The translations under genes and the position numbers were made by a program. The notes under the pieces were generated by a model. The model worked only from the letters and a program-made list of their open reading frames with translations, had not been told where the DNA came from and did no database searches. Below are positions 7,175 to 17,611 of a DNA stretch of 23,397 nt, piece after piece (within the stretch, counting starts at the first letter, position 1; the number at the start of each line of letters is the position of its first letter). Source of the stretch: an uncultured Desulfuromonadales bacterium. GTDB lineage: Bacteria; Desulfobacterota; Desulfuromonadia; Desulfuromonadales; Geopsychrobacteraceae. The stretch lies in NCBI GenBank assembly GCA_945787295.1, contig CALZHQ010000042.1, positions 1 through 23,397 on the forward strand, given 5' to 3'.

Positions 7175-8404
7175 TTAAAAAAACTCGCCAAACCACTCCT
7201 TCATCCGCCGCGCAACCCGCTCAAACACGTTGGCTTCTCCGATCCGGAAATTAGCGGTCTGAGTGTGTTGACTGCCATACTGAACCAGACCGACGCCGGT
7301 CGCATAAATCGGCGAGTTCACCACATCGGTCAAACCTCCAATATTCAGCGGGTTACCACGTCGCACCGGCAGATTAAAAACCTGTTCGGCCAGTTCCGGC
7401 ATGCCCGGCAGGATGGCACTGCCCCCGGTGATAACGATCCCGGAGGCGATCAGCTCTTCATAACCACTCTTGATGATTTCACGGTTGATCAGGGAGAAGA
7501 TTTCTTCAACCCGCGGTTCGAGAATTTCTGCCAGCAGCTGTCGCGACAGAATCCGCGGTTCGCGACCGCCAACTGACGGCACTTCGATGGTTTCATCCTT
7601 GCCCACCATGGAAGTCAGGCAACAGCCGTAGGCCTGCTTGATCTTTTCCGCTTCACCCATCGGGGTGCGCAGACCGACAGCAATATCGTTGGTCAGGTGG
7701 TCACCGCCAATCGACAACACCGAGGTGTGCTTGATCGCCCCCTCGGAGAAGATGGCAATATCGGAAGTTCCGCCGCCCAGGTCGACCAAGGCAACCCCCA
7801 GCTCTTTCTCGTCAGCTGAAAGTACGGCTTCGCTACTGGCCAACTGCTCAAGAACGATATCAGCGACATCCACCCCTGCGCGGTTACAACTCTTGATGAT
7901 ATTCTGCGCACTGGCGACCGCCCCGGTGACAATATGCACCTTCGCTTCCAGGCGCACTCCGCTCATGCCGAGCGGTTCGCGGATGCCGTCCTGATCGTCA
8001 ATAATGAATTCCTGCGGCAGGATATGCAGCACCTCGCGGTCCATCGGAATAGCGATCGCCTTGGCCGCGTCGATCACCCGCTGCAGATCATCCGGCGTCA
8101 CCTCGCGGTTCTTGATCGCGATCACCCCTTGCGAGTTGAGCCCCTTGATGTGCCCGCCAGCGATACCGGCAAACACCGACTTGATCTCGCAACCGGCCAT
8201 CAACTCTGCTTCGCGGATCGCCTTCTGAATGGCATCAACAGTGCTTTCGATGTTGATAACCACCCCTTTGCGCAGTCCCTTTGAAGGGCTGGTGCCGATA
8301 CCGACCACCTCCAGACCCTCATCGGTCATATTGCCGACAATGCAACAGATTTTCGTGGTCCCGATATCGAGTCCAACAATCAAATTTTCCCGTTTCGTAC
8401 TCAT
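7175..8404 (-). CDS. ftsA: Cell division protein FtsA
   Basis: FtsA is the actin-like ATPase that tethers FtsZ polymers to the inner membrane and recruits later divisome proteins. This 409-aa protein, a normal length, shows the phosphate-binding motif GLDIGTTK (11-18), the second phosphate motif DLGGGTSD (208-215), the FtsA-specific 1C region between them (around 80-160), and an adenosine-site ASGIVITGGSA stretch. It ends in an amphipathic helix, ERVARRMKEWFGEFF, the membrane-targeting sequence. The start at 8404 has AAGGGGG 5 nt upstream and lies 15 nt after the ftsQ stop. Its product meets the C-terminal peptide of FtsZ encoded by the next gene. Confidence 0.97.
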   Translation of the reverse strand: MSTKRENLIVGLDIGTTKICCIVGNMTDEGLEVVGIGTSPSKGLRKGVVINIESTVDAIQKAIREAELMAGCEIKSVFAGIAGGHIKGLNSQGVIAIKNREVTPDDLQRVIDAAKAIAIPMDREVLHILPQEFIIDDQDGIREPLGMSGVRLEAKVHIVTGAVASAQNIIKSCNRAGVDVADIVLEQLASSEAVLSADEKELGVALVDLGGGTSDIAIFSEGAIKHTSVLSIGGDHLTNDIAVGLRTPMGEAEKIKQAYGCCLTSMVGKDETIEVPSVGGREPRILSRQLLAEILEPRVEEIFSLINREIIKSGYEELIASGIVITGGSAILPGMPELAEQVFNLPVRRGNPLNIGGLTDVVNSPIYATGVGLVQYGSQHTQTANFRIGEANVFERVARRMKEWFGEFF

Positions 8405-8419
8405 GGTACCCCCTTGGGC

Positions 8420-9268
8420 TCAGCCTCTGGCCGCTTGTGTCGGCCGTTCAATTCGGACAATGACTTTTTCGTCAACATTCAGGTCGATATAATCGAGAAT
8501 CTGCAGGCGCGGTTGCAATTCTGCGTAGATGCGCTCCAGCCGATCTAGCTTATTGGCAAAATCTTCTCTTCCCAGTCGCACCTTAACCCCGCCGTTCAGG
8601 GTATAAAGGGCAAAATTGCCGCTCGGCTCTCGGTGGACCTCAGAGATCTGTTCGAGACCAAACAGTTGCCGGTCCTGCAGTTCTTCCAACAAGGCAACAA
8701 CCAGTTTCAGATCACTGGCACAGGTGCGGTCACACTGTTTGACTTTCTGATAATCAAAACCGGTCACCACCGGAAAATCGAGCTGATCAGTCGCCTCGAG
8801 AACCTTGAACACCTCACCCTGGCCATCCAGATAATAGAGATAACCAAGGTTGACAATGGCCACCGGCTGGCGTTCCTCGATCTGAACATCGACCTGGCGT
8901 GGAAAAATACGCTGCACTCGGGCCTCTCTGACCCAAGGATTTTCTTCTATCTTGCTCCCGATCAGAGCCAGATCAAGGCTGAAAGTATTCATCCCGGTTC
9001 GGATATCGGACAGCGCCACGACCTTTTGATCAGACAGGTGATGACCTCCCTGAACACTGATCTGCTCAATCCGAAACACATCTGACGCCAGCAGCAACTG
9101 CACCATCAACACCCCGCCAACAACAATCAACAGACCGCTGAACGACACCACCCCGATCCGCAAGGCACGGTGGAGAAACTTACGCAGGTTGAGCGGCTTT
9201 TTCTGCTGCTTTTTCCGGTTCTGCCGCAGCTTGCGCTTGACTGTCGGTTGTCGTTTCAGGTCACGCAT
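8420..9268 (-). CDS. ftsQ: Cell division protein FtsQ
   Basis: FtsQ is a bitopic membrane protein that links early and late divisome parts through FtsB/FtsL. This 282-aa protein has a very basic cytoplasmic N-terminus (residues 1-36), one membrane span (about 37-61) and a POTRA domain (about 65-135, FRIEQISVQGGHHLSDQKV through PRQVDVQIEERQPVAIV). The FtsQ/DivIB beta domain follows (YYLDGQGEVF, FPVVTGF). It fits the FtsQ family in architecture and in position between ddl and ftsA. A cysteine pair (KQCDRTCASD) in the beta domain is a local feature that could form a disulfide in the periplasm. It starts 12 nt after the ddl stop. Confidence 0.95.
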   Translation of the reverse strand: MRDLKRQPTVKRKLRQNRKKQQKKPLNLRKFLHRALRIGVVSFSGLLIVVGGVLMVQLLLASDVFRIEQISVQGGHHLSDQKVVALSDIRTGMNTFSLDLALIGSKIEENPWVREARVQRIFPRQVDVQIEERQPVAIVNLGYLYYLDGQGEVFKVLEATDQLDFPVVTGFDYQKVKQCDRTCASDLKLVVALLEELQDRQLFGLEQISEVHREPSGNFALYTLNGGVKVRLGREDFANKLDRLERIYAELQPRLQILDYIDLNVDEKVIVRIERPTQAARG

Positions 9269-9280
9269 CAGTTCGCTTTT

Positions 9281-10216
9281 TTATTTATCCAGCCCGGCAT
9301 CGAGCAGAATCTGCTCGACCAGCTGGGGAAATTCGATTCCGGCTTCAGCAGCCGCCTTCGGCAGCAGACTGGTTTCGGTCATGCCCGGAATCGTGTTGAC
9401 TTCGATACAGTAGAACTCCCGTTCGCGCAGCATAAAATCGACCCGCGCCGCACCTCGGCAGCCGAGAGCCCGGCAGGCCGCAACGGCCGCCTGCTGAATC
9501 CGCTGGGTGCTGACCGCATCGATCGGTGCCGGCAGCAGGTACTCCGTCTCACCGGCGGTATACTTGGCCTGGTAGTCGTAAAAACCGCTTTTCGGTACTA
9601 TCTGGATAATCGGCAGAGCTTCGTTGTTGAGCACCGAGACGGTCAGTTCACTGCCGTCGATGAAGTCCTCGACCAGGACCGTTCCGTCAAGCGCAGCCGC
9701 GGTATCGATGCCATGCCGTAAAGCCTCACGGCTGCGGGCGATACTGATGCCGATGGTCGAGCCTTCCCGTGACGGCTTGACAATCAGCGGCAGATGTTTA
9801 CAGCGTTCGAACAGCTGCCCGCCAGAATCGCCGGGTCGCATGAAATCGAACCCGGGGGTCGGCAGTTCATGGTAGAGCAGCATCTGCTTGGTTATCACTT
9901 TGTCGATCGCCATACTCGAAGCCAGCACTCCACTGCCGGTATAGGGAATCTGCAGCATTTCCAGCAGGCCCTGGACCCGGCCATCTTCACCGAACCGGCC
10001 GTGCAGGGCAATAAAAGCGATTTCGATTCCAGCGTCTTTCAGCTGCTCCGGCAGGTCATGACCGGCATCAATGGCGATCGCCTGGTAACCAAGTTTCTGT
10101 AAGGCCTGCAGGCAAGCATTGCCGGTTCGCAGCGAGATATCCCGCTCGGCCGACAGCCCCCCGAGCAGCACGCCGATTTTCTTCTGCAACAGCTGTTGAC
10201 GACTGAAACTGTTCAT
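9281..10216 (-). CDS. ddl: D-alanine--D-alanine ligase
   Basis: Ddl joins two D-alanines using ATP in the cytoplasm, supplying the dipeptide that MurF adds. This 311-aa protein is of the compact DdlB type and has the N-terminal [15 protein letters not shown] motif, [10 protein letters not shown] and [18 protein letters not shown]. Its ATP-grasp core includes [14 protein letters not shown] and the metal-binding [15 protein letters not shown]. The start at 10216 overlaps the murC stop as ATGA, so the two are translationally coupled. In Geobacter-type clusters, as far as I know, murB lies between murC and ddl; here it does not. All key motifs are intact. Confidence 0.97.
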   Translation of the reverse strand: MNSFSRQQLLQKKIGVLLGGLSAERDISLRTGNACLQALQKLGYQAIAIDAGHDLPEQLKDAGIEIAFIALHGRFGEDGRVQGLLEMLQIPYTGSGVLASSMAIDKVITKQMLLYHELPTPGFDFMRPGDSGGQLFERCKHLPLIVKPSREGSTIGISIARSREALRHGIDTAAALDGTVLVEDFIDGSELTVSVLNNEALPIIQIVPKSGFYDYQAKYTAGETEYLLPAPIDAVSTQRIQQAAVAACRALGCRGAARVDFMLREREFYCIEVNTIPGMTETSLLPKAAAEAGIEFPQLVEQILLDAGLDK

Positions 10217-11598
10217 ACCTGCCCCGCTTTATCGGTTAGCCGCTTCGCCAGCAGGTCACAAACCTGGTTGATATTGCCCGCCCCGAGGGTCACAACCATA
10301 TCGCCCGGCTCGACAACCCCGGCGAGAAATTCACTGGCGCCTTCGAGACTGGCACAATAATGGGTATCTTTATGACCATGCTCGATAATCCCCTGAGCCA
10401 GGGCCTCACCGGTCGCGCCCTCGATCGCATCTTCACCGGCGGCATAGACATCGGTCACCACCAGCTTGTCGGCCTGGTAAAATGCGGTCATAAAATCATC
10501 AAACAACGCCGCGGTGCGACTGTAACGGTGCGGCTGAAACACCGCCACAACCCGCTTTTTCCAACCGCTCTTGGCGGCCGCCAGCGTGGCTTTGATTTCC
10601 GCCGGATGATGACCGTAATCGTCGATCAGCATGATGCCGTTGATTTCTTCTCGCAGCTGAAACCGCCGCTGCAGTCCGCCGAAGTTGCGGAAGCCACCGA
10701 TAATCGTCTGGAACGGCACACCCAGTTCGTGCGCTACGGAAATCACTGCCAAAGCATTCAGCACGTTGTGCCGACCCGGCATCCGGAACGAAATCCGCCC
10801 CAGCTCCTCGCCCTGGAAATGGGCGCTAAAACTGGTCCGCCCCTGACGATGCTTGACATCTGTGGCATAAAAATCAGCCTGGCTGCTGAATCCGTAAGTG
10901 AGGTAACGCTTTTTCACCTCGGGCAGGATTTCCTGGATATTCGGGTCATCAAGGCAGAGCACGGCACGACCGTAAAAAGGCACCTTGTTGATGAAATCGA
11001 TAAAAATCTGCTTGATTTCGTCCAGCCCCGAATAAAAATCGAGGTGGTCGGCATCGATATTGGTCACCACGGCGATCGTCGGCGACAGATGCATGAAAGA
11101 ACCGTCCGACTCATCCGCCTCAGCGACCAGAAATTTCCCTCGCCCCAGCTTGGCGTTGCTGCCGAAGGCGTCCAACTTGCCACCGATCACTGCGGTCGGA
11201 TCGATGCCGGCGTGATGCAGCACCACCGACATCATGCTGGTGGTGGTGGTTTTACCGTGGGTTCCGGCGATGGCGATGCCGTATTTCATCCGCATCAACT
11301 CAGCCAGCATCTCGGCCCGTGGGATCACGGCCACGTGTTGACGATGCGCCTCGACCACTTCCGGGTTGTCCGTCTTGACCGCAGTTGAAGTGACCACAAC
11401 ATCACACTCGGTGATATTTTCCGCACTGTGGCCGATCATAATCTCACCACCAAACCCGGCTAACCGCAGTGTGGTATCACTTTCCCGCAGGTCGGACCCG
11501 GAAACCCGATAGCCCTGATTGAGCAGCAGCTCGGCGATTCCGCTCATACCGATACCACCGATGCCGACAAAATGGATTTTTTTGATCCGTCCGTACAT
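10213..11598 (-). CDS. murC: UDP-N-acetylmuramate--L-alanine ligase MurC
   Basis: MurC adds L-alanine to UDP-MurNAc, the first amino-acid step of the peptidoglycan stem peptide. It has 461 aa, the usual length. It shows the N-terminal Rossmann motif [15 protein letters not shown] (residues 9-23), the Mur-ligase ATP loop [10 protein letters not shown] (111-120), [12 protein letters not shown], and the [10 protein letters not shown] motif of the central/C-terminal junction. The ATG at 11598 immediately follows the murG TAA with no spacer, so ribosomes finishing murG probably re-initiate here. GGCGGGA inside the end of murG is a possible Shine-Dalgarno. There is no fused MurB or Ddl domain. Confidence 0.98.
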   Translation of the reverse strand: MYGRIKKIHFVGIGGIGMSGIAELLLNQGYRVSGSDLRESDTTLRLAGFGGEIMIGHSAENITECDVVVTSTAVKTDNPEVVEAHRQHVAVIPRAEMLAELMRMKYGIAIAGTHGKTTTTSMMSVVLHHAGIDPTAVIGGKLDAFGSNAKLGRGKFLVAEADESDGSFMHLSPTIAVVTNIDADHLDFYSGLDEIKQIFIDFINKVPFYGRAVLCLDDPNIQEILPEVKKRYLTYGFSSQADFYATDVKHRQGRTSFSAHFQGEELGRISFRMPGRHNVLNALAVISVAHELGVPFQTIIGGFRNFGGLQRRFQLREEINGIMLIDDYGHHPAEIKATLAAAKSGWKKRVVAVFQPHRYSRTAALFDDFMTAFYQADKLVVTDVYAAGEDAIEGATGEALAQGIIEHGHKDTHYCASLEGASEFLAGVVEPGDMVVTLGAGNINQVCDLLAKRLTDKAGQV

Positions 11599-12690
11599 TT
11601 ATCCCGCCTCACGCAGAGGTGCGCCGAGCAAGCGACGACACTCAGTTAAAATCTTTTCAGCGGCGCCCGGTTGCCCCAGGGTCCTACCACAATCCGCCAT
11701 CTGCTGTAATCTAGTGCCATCACCAAGCAGCTGTTTAACGAGTCCGCTCAGTCGCTCGGCCGTTAGATCTGGCTGCGGCAGCAATTTTGCCGCACCTGCA
11801 GCTGCGATTTTTCGAGCATTCGCGGTCTGGTGATCGCCGGCCGCAAACGGGTAAGGAATTAATATTGCCGGCCGGCCGCAGACGCTCAGCTCTGCGAGTG
11901 TCGTTGCCCCGGCGCGACAGATGACCAGTTTTGCCTCGGCGTAAGCAGCAGCCATATCGTCGATAAAGGGAACCACCTGCTGCGGATCAAAAGTGTTTTT
12001 TTCATAGGCCTGGCGAACCGCGTCCAAGTCATTTTCACCCGTTTGATGCAGGATGGCTGGACAGTCCGGCCATTCCTTCAGCAGTGGCAGCATCTCACAG
12101 ACGGCTTGATTGATCGCCTGTGCACCACGACTGCCGCCAAAAATCAAAAGCTTTCCTTCAGCCGGCAATTCCTGTGCAACATTTTCCAGGCCTGGTCGCA
12201 AGGGATTTCCTGTTAGCAGAACTTTATGCTGCGCAAAACCAGCTCCACTGCCAGCAAAGGAAAGAAATATCCGTTGCGCCCAGCGCCCGAGCAGCCTATT
12301 GCTCAAACCGGGAATCGCATTCTGTTCATGAATCGCGTAAGGGATTCCGAGCCCCTTGGCCATCAGCAGCACCGGCACCGATGCATAGCCACCCACGCCA
12401 ATCACCAGGTCCGGCGCGAATCGCTTCAGGATCGCCCTGGCCTGATTCATACTCTTCAACAAACGCGGGATCATCTCCAGCTTGCCGCGCCAGCCGCGCC
12501 CGACAACTCCCGCCATATCGACAAATTCGAGCGGCAAATCCAACTTCGGCAACAGCCGCGCCTCGAGCCCTTTTTCGGTACCAACGAACTGCACAGCAGC
12601 ATCTTTTTCCTGCTTGAGTAACAGTTGCGCCAATGCAACAGCGGGGAACAGATGCCCACCGGTTCCGCCGCCGGCCAGCAGCAACCTCAT
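11599..12690 (-). CDS. murG: Lipid II synthase (UDP-GlcNAc transferase) MurG
   Basis: MurG transfers GlcNAc from UDP-GlcNAc to lipid I, forming lipid II at the inner face of the membrane. This 363-aa GT-B glycosyltransferase shows the GGGTGGH loop (residues 7-13), GVGGYASVP, HEQNAIPGLSNRLL, a second GGSRGAQAIN loop, and the C-terminal donor-site PYPFAAGDHQTANA. The frame is open back to 12819, but MRLLLAGGGTGG at 12690 is the family N-terminus. It also overlaps the ftsW stop as ATGA, with AAGGCG about 6 nt before it. The gene order ftsW-murG-murC places it between lipid II use and stem-peptide synthesis. Confidence 0.97.
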   Translation of the reverse strand: MRLLLAGGGTGGHLFPAVALAQLLLKQEKDAAVQFVGTEKGLEARLLPKLDLPLEFVDMAGVVGRGWRGKLEMIPRLLKSMNQARAILKRFAPDLVIGVGGYASVPVLLMAKGLGIPYAIHEQNAIPGLSNRLLGRWAQRIFLSFAGSGAGFAQHKVLLTGNPLRPGLENVAQELPAEGKLLIFGGSRGAQAINQAVCEMLPLLKEWPDCPAILHQTGENDLDAVRQAYEKNTFDPQQVVPFIDDMAAAYAEAKLVICRAGATTLAELSVCGRPAILIPYPFAAGDHQTANARKIAAAGAAKLLPQPDLTAERLSGLVKQLLGDGTRLQQMADCGRTLGQPGAAEKILTECRRLLGAPLREAG

Positions 12691-13790
12691 CGGTTCGCCT
12701 TTTGCGCTGTTGAGATGTTCAATAAAATCCCCACTGCGATCAGGCTGACCACCAAACTGGTGCCACCATAAGAAATAAACGGCAACGCCAACCCTTTGGT
12801 CGGCAGCAACCCCATGCAAACCGCCAGGTTGACAAACGCCTCGAGTCCGAGCAGCAGGCTCAAGCCAAAAGCAAGGTTACGACCGAATGGGTCGTCACAC
12901 TGCAGGGCGATGCGGATTCCGCAAAGCACCATTAGCAGAAACAAGGAAGCCACCAACAACACACCGACCAGGCCCAGTTCTTCTCCGATGACGGAAAAAA
13001 TAAAATCGGTGTGCGCTTCCGGCAGATAGAAAAGCTTCTGCTCCCCGATCCCCAAGCCCTGGCCGAACACCCCGCCTTTACCAAAAGCAACCAGACTCTG
13101 GATGATCTGAAAACCGGTATCGAAGGGATCATCCCAGGGATCGAGAAAAGCCATGATCCGGCGGCGCCGATAGTCGACGTTCATCACCAGAAAATAGAGC
13201 ACCGGCAACGAAATGGAAACGGTCAGCAGAATGTAAAGCCAGCGCGCGCCGGCGACGATCAGCATCGACAGGGCCACTCCGGCAATAATCATGGCACTGC
13301 CGAGATCCGGCTGCTTCAACAGCAGCAGCAACAACACCGCCAGCACAATCATGTAGGGCAGATAGCCCTTGCTCAGCGAACGCACCATCTCCTTTTTCCG
13401 TGTTAGGGAATGAGCCAAGTACAAGACCAGCCCCAACTTAACCAGCTCTGCCGGTTGCAGATTGAAGCCGGGCAGTTTCAACCAGCGCAGCGCACCACCG
13501 ACCCGCAGCCCGAGCCCGGGCACAAACAGCAGCGCCAGCAAGACAATACTGGCAAGCAGGGTGATGATCGCCAACTTGCGCCAGTTCTGATAATCAAAGT
13601 AGGTTGCTGCCGCCATCAGTGTAAAACCGACCAGCATGTAAAGCAGCTGCCGCTTGAGAAAAAAGAAACCATCGTTAAACCGCTCCGCGGCCATGATCGC
13701 CGAAGAGGAATAAACCATCACCACGCCGATGCAGGTCAAAGCAACTGCCAGTAGCAAAACGGTCGTGTCAACATCACGCCGGAAGGTCAT
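12687..13790 (-). CDS. ftsW: Septal peptidoglycan glycosyltransferase FtsW (SEDS family)
   Basis: FtsW polymerises lipid II into septal glycan strands with its partner FtsI. This 367-aa protein has about 10 hydrophobic segments and the SEDS family landmarks: GGALRWLKLPGFNLQPAEL, KQPDLGSAM, the PEAHTDFIFSVIGEELG loop that precedes the last helices, and GLLPTKGLALPFISYGG near the C-terminus. The N-terminal cytoplasmic tail is short. The start at 13790 overlaps the murD stop as ATGA. The sequence favours FtsW over RodA because of its dcw context and motif set. Confidence 0.97.
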   Translation of the reverse strand: MTFRRDVDTTVLLLAVALTCIGVVMVYSSSAIMAAERFNDGFFFLKRQLLYMLVGFTLMAAATYFDYQNWRKLAIITLLASIVLLALLFVPGLGLRVGGALRWLKLPGFNLQPAELVKLGLVLYLAHSLTRKKEMVRSLSKGYLPYMIVLAVLLLLLLKQPDLGSAMIIAGVALSMLIVAGARWLYILLTVSISLPVLYFLVMNVDYRRRRIMAFLDPWDDPFDTGFQIIQSLVAFGKGGVFGQGLGIGEQKLFYLPEAHTDFIFSVIGEELGLVGVLLVASLFLLMVLCGIRIALQCDDPFGRNLAFGLSLLLGLEAFVNLAVCMGLLPTKGLALPFISYGGTSLVVSLIAVGILLNISTAQKANR

Positions 13791-15148
13791 GGTTGCTCCC
13801 CTTTTGCCGACAATTGCTGGACCTGGCGGACAAATTCCTGCCCACGGACAACGAAGTTTTCAAACATATCGAAACTGGAGCAGGCCGGAGAGAGCAGCAC
13901 GGTCCCACCAGCAGCCGTTACTTCGTGAGCCTGCTGCACGGCTGCTGCCATGGTTGCTGCTATACGGATTTCACTTGCCCCGGACATTTCCGCTGCGATC
14001 CGCGGAGCTGCCTCACCGATCAGAATCAGGTAAGCGACCTTTTCCTCGATCAAGGCACGCAATGGACCGTAATCACCACCCTTATCTTTACCGCCGGCGA
14101 TCAGCGTGACCGGAGCCGACAGGCCGGACAAACTCTTGACGACGCTGCCGACGTTGGTTCCTTTCGAATCGTTATACCAGGCAACATCATTCAGTCGCCG
14201 CACCAACTGCATCCGATGTTCCAATCCGCTGAAGGAACAGACCGCCTTCCAGGCCAGTTCTGCTGGACAACCCTGCAACAGAGCCGGAATCATTGCCGCC
14301 ATGGCATTTTCAATATTGTGTTCTCCAGGCAGCCGTAATTGCGCCAGCGGCAGCTTGATATCGGCGCCGTTCCAGTTCCAGCAGAGGTTGTTGCCTACCC
14401 GTACCATGCCCGGTACATTCTGCCCCTGAGCTGAAAACCAGACCTTGGTGGCCCGGATCCCTTCTGCCAGTCGACAGATTTCCGGATCGTCGGCATTAAG
14501 GATGGCAAAATCACTGGCATTCATATTACGGAACAGTTCGAGTTTGGCCAGGTAGTAACTCTGCAGATCAGGGTAGCGATCGAGGTGATCAGAGCTCAGG
14601 TTGAGCAGCAAGCCGAAACGGGGGTGAAACTTGCGGATCGTTTCCAGCTGGAAAGAGGAAAGTTCCACCACCAGGATCTCATAGTCCCCCGCGCAGGCTT
14701 CCACCAGCGGCGTGCCGATATTACCGCCGACAAAAACCCGTTTATCCCAGGCACGCATGATCTCACCGATCAAACTGGTGGTCGTCGATTTACCGTTGGT
14801 TCCGGTGATACCGATGATCGGTGCCTCGATCTCAGCGGCGGCAATCTCGATTTCCCCGAGTCGCGGGATATTACATTCGGCGGCCAACTTGAGCGGTTCA
14901 CAATCGAGCGGCACTCCGGGACTGACCGCTATCAGGTCGGCCTGTTCAAACAGCTGCAGGTCGTGGCCGCCCAGATCGAAGCGGACCGGTAAATCTTTCA
15001 GGGCCTCCAGATCGGCAATCTGGCTGCGCTGACGACGATCGGACAGAGCGACAGTTGCTCCGCGCTGCAGCAGGTAACGCACCAAGGCCTGACCACTGAG
15101 GCCCGCCCCGATTACCACTACTCTCTGTCCGGTAAAGTCTTTTTTCAT
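13787..15148 (-). CDS. murD: UDP-N-acetylmuramoylalanine--D-glutamate ligase MurD
   Basis: MurD adds D-glutamate to UDP-MurNAc-L-Ala. This 453-aa protein has an N-terminal Rossmann fold with [14 protein letters not shown], the SPGVPLD motif (about 76-82), the ATP loop GTNGKST (116-122), [11 protein letters not shown], the central NDSKGTN motif, and a C-terminal domain with [12 protein letters not shown] and [11 protein letters not shown]. All are typical of MurD and intact. The ATG at 15148 overlaps the mraY stop as ATGA, and its own stop overlaps ftsW in the same way, making a chain of coupled genes. Confidence 0.98.
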   Translation of the reverse strand: MKKDFTGQRVVVIGAGLSGQALVRYLLQRGATVALSDRRQRSQIADLEALKDLPVRFDLGGHDLQLFEQADLIAVSPGVPLDCEPLKLAAECNIPRLGEIEIAAAEIEAPIIGITGTNGKSTTTSLIGEIMRAWDKRVFVGGNIGTPLVEACAGDYEILVVELSSFQLETIRKFHPRFGLLLNLSSDHLDRYPDLQSYYLAKLELFRNMNASDFAILNADDPEICRLAEGIRATKVWFSAQGQNVPGMVRVGNNLCWNWNGADIKLPLAQLRLPGEHNIENAMAAMIPALLQGCPAELAWKAVCSFSGLEHRMQLVRRLNDVAWYNDSKGTNVGSVVKSLSGLSAPVTLIAGGKDKGGDYGPLRALIEEKVAYLILIGEAAPRIAAEMSGASEIRIAATMAAAVQQAHEVTAAGGTVLLSPACSSFDMFENFVVRGQEFVRQVQQLSAKGEQP

Positions 15149-16221
15149 CGCAGTTTCAGTGTCGACAAGCCGATAAGCGCTAAAATAATGCTGATAATCC
15201 AGAACCGAACAATGATCTTCGGCTCAGGCCAGCCCTTCAGTTCAAAATGATGATGAATCGGTGCCATGCGGAAAACCCGTTTCCCCCAGTAACGGAAGGA
15301 AATGACCTGCACGATCACCGACAGTGCTTCCACGACAAAGATCCCACCAACGATCACCAACACCACCTCGTTCTTGGTAATGACGGCGATAGTTCCGAGC
15401 GAGCCGCCGAGGGAAAGGCTGCCGACATCGCCCATGAACACCTGGGCCGGGTAGCTGTTGAACCACAAAAAACCGAGCCCGGCGCCGACCATGGCACCGC
15501 AGAGCACCGAAAGTTCACCGGCTCCCTGAATACCGCTGATCTGCAGGTAACCGGCCAGCTTGGCGTTACCGGCCAGGTAGGCGAGCAGCAAAAATGTCCC
15601 GGCAGCAATAATCATCGGTCCGATCGCCAGGCCGTCGAGACCGTCGGTCAGATTGACTGCGTTACTCGCCCCGACCATCACCAGCACGGCAAAGGGAATG
15701 TAGAAGATACCGATATCAGGCTGTGCATGCTTGAAAAACGGCAGGCTTAGCCGGGTATCAAAACCGGGGCTGTAGTACAGCATTAATGCGGCAATTAAAG
15801 CGATCAGGATCTGCCAGAACATCTTCTGCCGGGCGGAGATGCCATCACTGTTTTTGCGCACAACCTTCAGGTAGTCATCGACAAAACCGATCGCCCCGTA
15901 GCCCGTGGTGACCAATAATGTCATCCAGATGTACAGGTTGCTCAGATCGGCCCAGAGCAATGTCGGCAGGATAATCGCACAAAGGATCAGCGCGCCACCC
16001 ATCGTCGGGGTGCCTTCTTTGACAAAATGTGACTCGGGACCCACCTTGCGGATCGATTGACCGATCTGCATCTTCTGCAAGGTGTCGATCAGCCAGGGGC
16101 CGAGAATAAACGAGATCAGCAGCGCCGTAATTGTCGCGTAAATCGTCCGGAAGGTGATGAACCGAAAAACGTACAGCACCGAGAATTCTGTGTGTAACGG
16201 GTATAAAAGGTGATACAGCAC
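15145..16221 (-). CDS. mraY: Phospho-MurNAc-pentapeptide transferase MraY
   Basis: MraY transfers phospho-MurNAc-pentapeptide to undecaprenyl phosphate, making lipid I in the inner membrane. This 358-aa protein has about 10 membrane spans. The catalytic/Mg-binding aspartates are visible: D115 and D116 in [10 protein letters not shown]192 and D195 in NLTDGLDGL, and D264 in [12 protein letters not shown]. The KEGTPTMGG loop and the histidine motif [13 protein letters not shown] are also present. The start codon is GTG, with AGGGGAG 7 nt upstream; the resulting [10 protein letters not shown]-terminus matches relatives. It begins 3 nt after the murF stop and overlaps murD by 4 nt. Confidence 0.98.
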   Translation of the reverse strand: MLYHLLYPLHTEFSVLYVFRFITFRTIYATITALLISFILGPWLIDTLQKMQIGQSIRKVGPESHFVKEGTPTMGGALILCAIILPTLLWADLSNLYIWMTLLVTTGYGAIGFVDDYLKVVRKNSDGISARQKMFWQILIALIAALMLYYSPGFDTRLSLPFFKHAQPDIGIFYIPFAVLVMVGASNAVNLTDGLDGLAIGPMIIAAGTFLLLAYLAGNAKLAGYLQISGIQGAGELSVLCGAMVGAGLGFLWFNSYPAQVFMGDVGSLSLGGSLGTIAVITKNEVVLVIVGGIFVVEALSVIVQVISFRYWGKRVFRMAPIHHHFELKGWPEPKIIVRFWIISIILALIGLSTLKLR

Positions 16222-16224
16222 CTG

Positions 16225-17610
16225 TCAGCTCCCCTGCTGCCCATTTGGCAACTCATCCCCGGCACCACGTAATGCAGCTGCCAGTCGATCCAACTTCACC
16301 CCCCGAGATCCCTTGACCAATATCCGGTCTCCCGGGCGCTGCTGCTCCTGCAGGTAACTGATGGCCGCATCGACATCAGCCAATTGCACCATCTGCTCCG
16401 GCTTCAATCCGGCTCCGGCACAAATATCAGCGGCAAACGCCCCGACAGCTATCACCAGATCAGCAATGCCGCGCGCCTTACTGCCGACATCCCGATGTAG
16501 CTGCGCAGCTTCTTCTCCCAGTTCGAGCATATCGCCCAGTACAGCGACCCGCCGTCCCTGACCTTTGGTTTCGGCAAGCACCTGAAGGGCGGCAACAGCT
16601 GACAGAGGGTTGGAATTGTAACTGTCATCGAGTAACAATCCGCCACACGGCATCGGGAACAGGTTCATCCGGCCTTCTATCGGGGTAAATCTCCCCAGTC
16701 CTTCGGCAATTTCCACCATTGATACTTTCAGCACCAGTGCCGCGGCGGCCGCAGCGAGCGCATTAGCAACATTGTGTTGGCCAGCAGCCTTGAGTTGCAC
16801 GGCCTGCCGCTGGCCAGCAAACAGCAGGTCAAAACTCAGCTGCTCGGTGCCAACCAGGACATTGTCAGCACGCAACTGAGCTTCTTCGGCAACCCCGTAA
16901 GTAAACTTCTGCACCCCGTTGGCGACCGGCAACCTGGCCACCCGGCTGTCATCCAGATTGATGATGGCGCTGCCCCCATGCAAGCCTGCAAACAGCTCCC
17001 CCTTGGCTCGCGAGACACCGTCCAGGCCATGCAGGGTTTCCAGGTGCGCCTGACCAATATTGGTGATCACGCCGACAGTTGGCTGGGCGATTTCTGTCAA
17101 GCGTTCGATTTCACCCAGGCTGCTGGTGCCCATTTCCAACACAGCCCATTGATGTTCCGGCTGCATGCGGAAGATTGTCAGCGGCAAGCCGATCAGGTTA
17201 TTGAAATTACCTGCGGTTTTCAATCCCGGCCCAACCAGCTCTAGGATCGATGCCAACATCTCCTTGGTCGTGGTCTTGCCAGCGGAACCGGTAATTGCTA
17301 CCAAAGGTCCATTCAGCTGCAAGCGATAGGCGGCGGCCAGATCACCGAGAGCCCGTAAGGTATTGGCAACCCTCACCACCGGGACACTCAAACCTTCAAT
17401 CACCTCTTCGCTCAGACAGGCCGCAGCACCATTTTTCACCGCCTGACTGAGGTAATCATGGCCATCGAAACGTTCACCTCGCAGTGGCACAAAGAGTGCC
17501 CCCGGGGACATATTGCGGCTATCGGTCGAAATCCCGCTGAGCGCGCAATTGGTCTTCTTTCCCGAAAACTCCCCCGCAGTGATCCGTGCAACCCGTTCAA
17601 GATCAAACAT
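16225..17610 (-). CDS. murF: UDP-MurNAc-tripeptide--D-alanyl-D-alanine ligase MurF
   Basis: MurF adds the D-Ala-D-Ala dipeptide made by Ddl and so completes the UDP-MurNAc-pentapeptide. This 461-aa protein shows an N-terminal substrate domain with STDSRNMSPGALFVPLRGERFDGHDY split by short spacers, the ATP loop GSAGKTTT (108-115), GTSSLGEIERL, ITNIGQAHLE, and the family-specific LLDDSYNSNP followed by VLGDMLELG. All motifs are intact. Its ATG follows the murE stop after one base (TAA-G-ATG), which suggests re-initiation coupling. Confidence 0.98.
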   Translation of the reverse strand: MFDLERVARITAGEFSGKKTNCALSGISTDSRNMSPGALFVPLRGERFDGHDYLSQAVKNGAAACLSEEVIEGLSVPVVRVANTLRALGDLAAAYRLQLNGPLVAITGSAGKTTTKEMLASILELVGPGLKTAGNFNNLIGLPLTIFRMQPEHQWAVLEMGTSSLGEIERLTEIAQPTVGVITNIGQAHLETLHGLDGVSRAKGELFAGLHGGSAIINLDDSRVARLPVANGVQKFTYGVAEEAQLRADNVLVGTEQLSFDLLFAGQRQAVQLKAAGQHNVANALAAAAAALVLKVSMVEIAEGLGRFTPIEGRMNLFPMPCGGLLLDDSYNSNPLSAVAALQVLAETKGQGRRVAVLGDMLELGEEAAQLHRDVGSKARGIADLVIAVGAFAADICAGAGLKPEQMVQLADVDAAISYLQEQQRPGDRILVKGSRGVKLDRLAAALRGAGDELPNGQQGS

Positions 17611-17611
17611 C

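Noticed and set aside
10360..11388. Long open frame on the plus strand (342 codons) opposite murC
   Set aside because: It is wholly antisense to an intact MurC, has no recognisable domain, and the translated sequence looks like shadow coding (Arg/His/Gln-rich).
12691..12819. N-terminal extension of murG
   Set aside because: It would overlap ftsW by about 130 nt; MRLLLAGGGTGG at 12690 is the family start and has a stop-overlap context.
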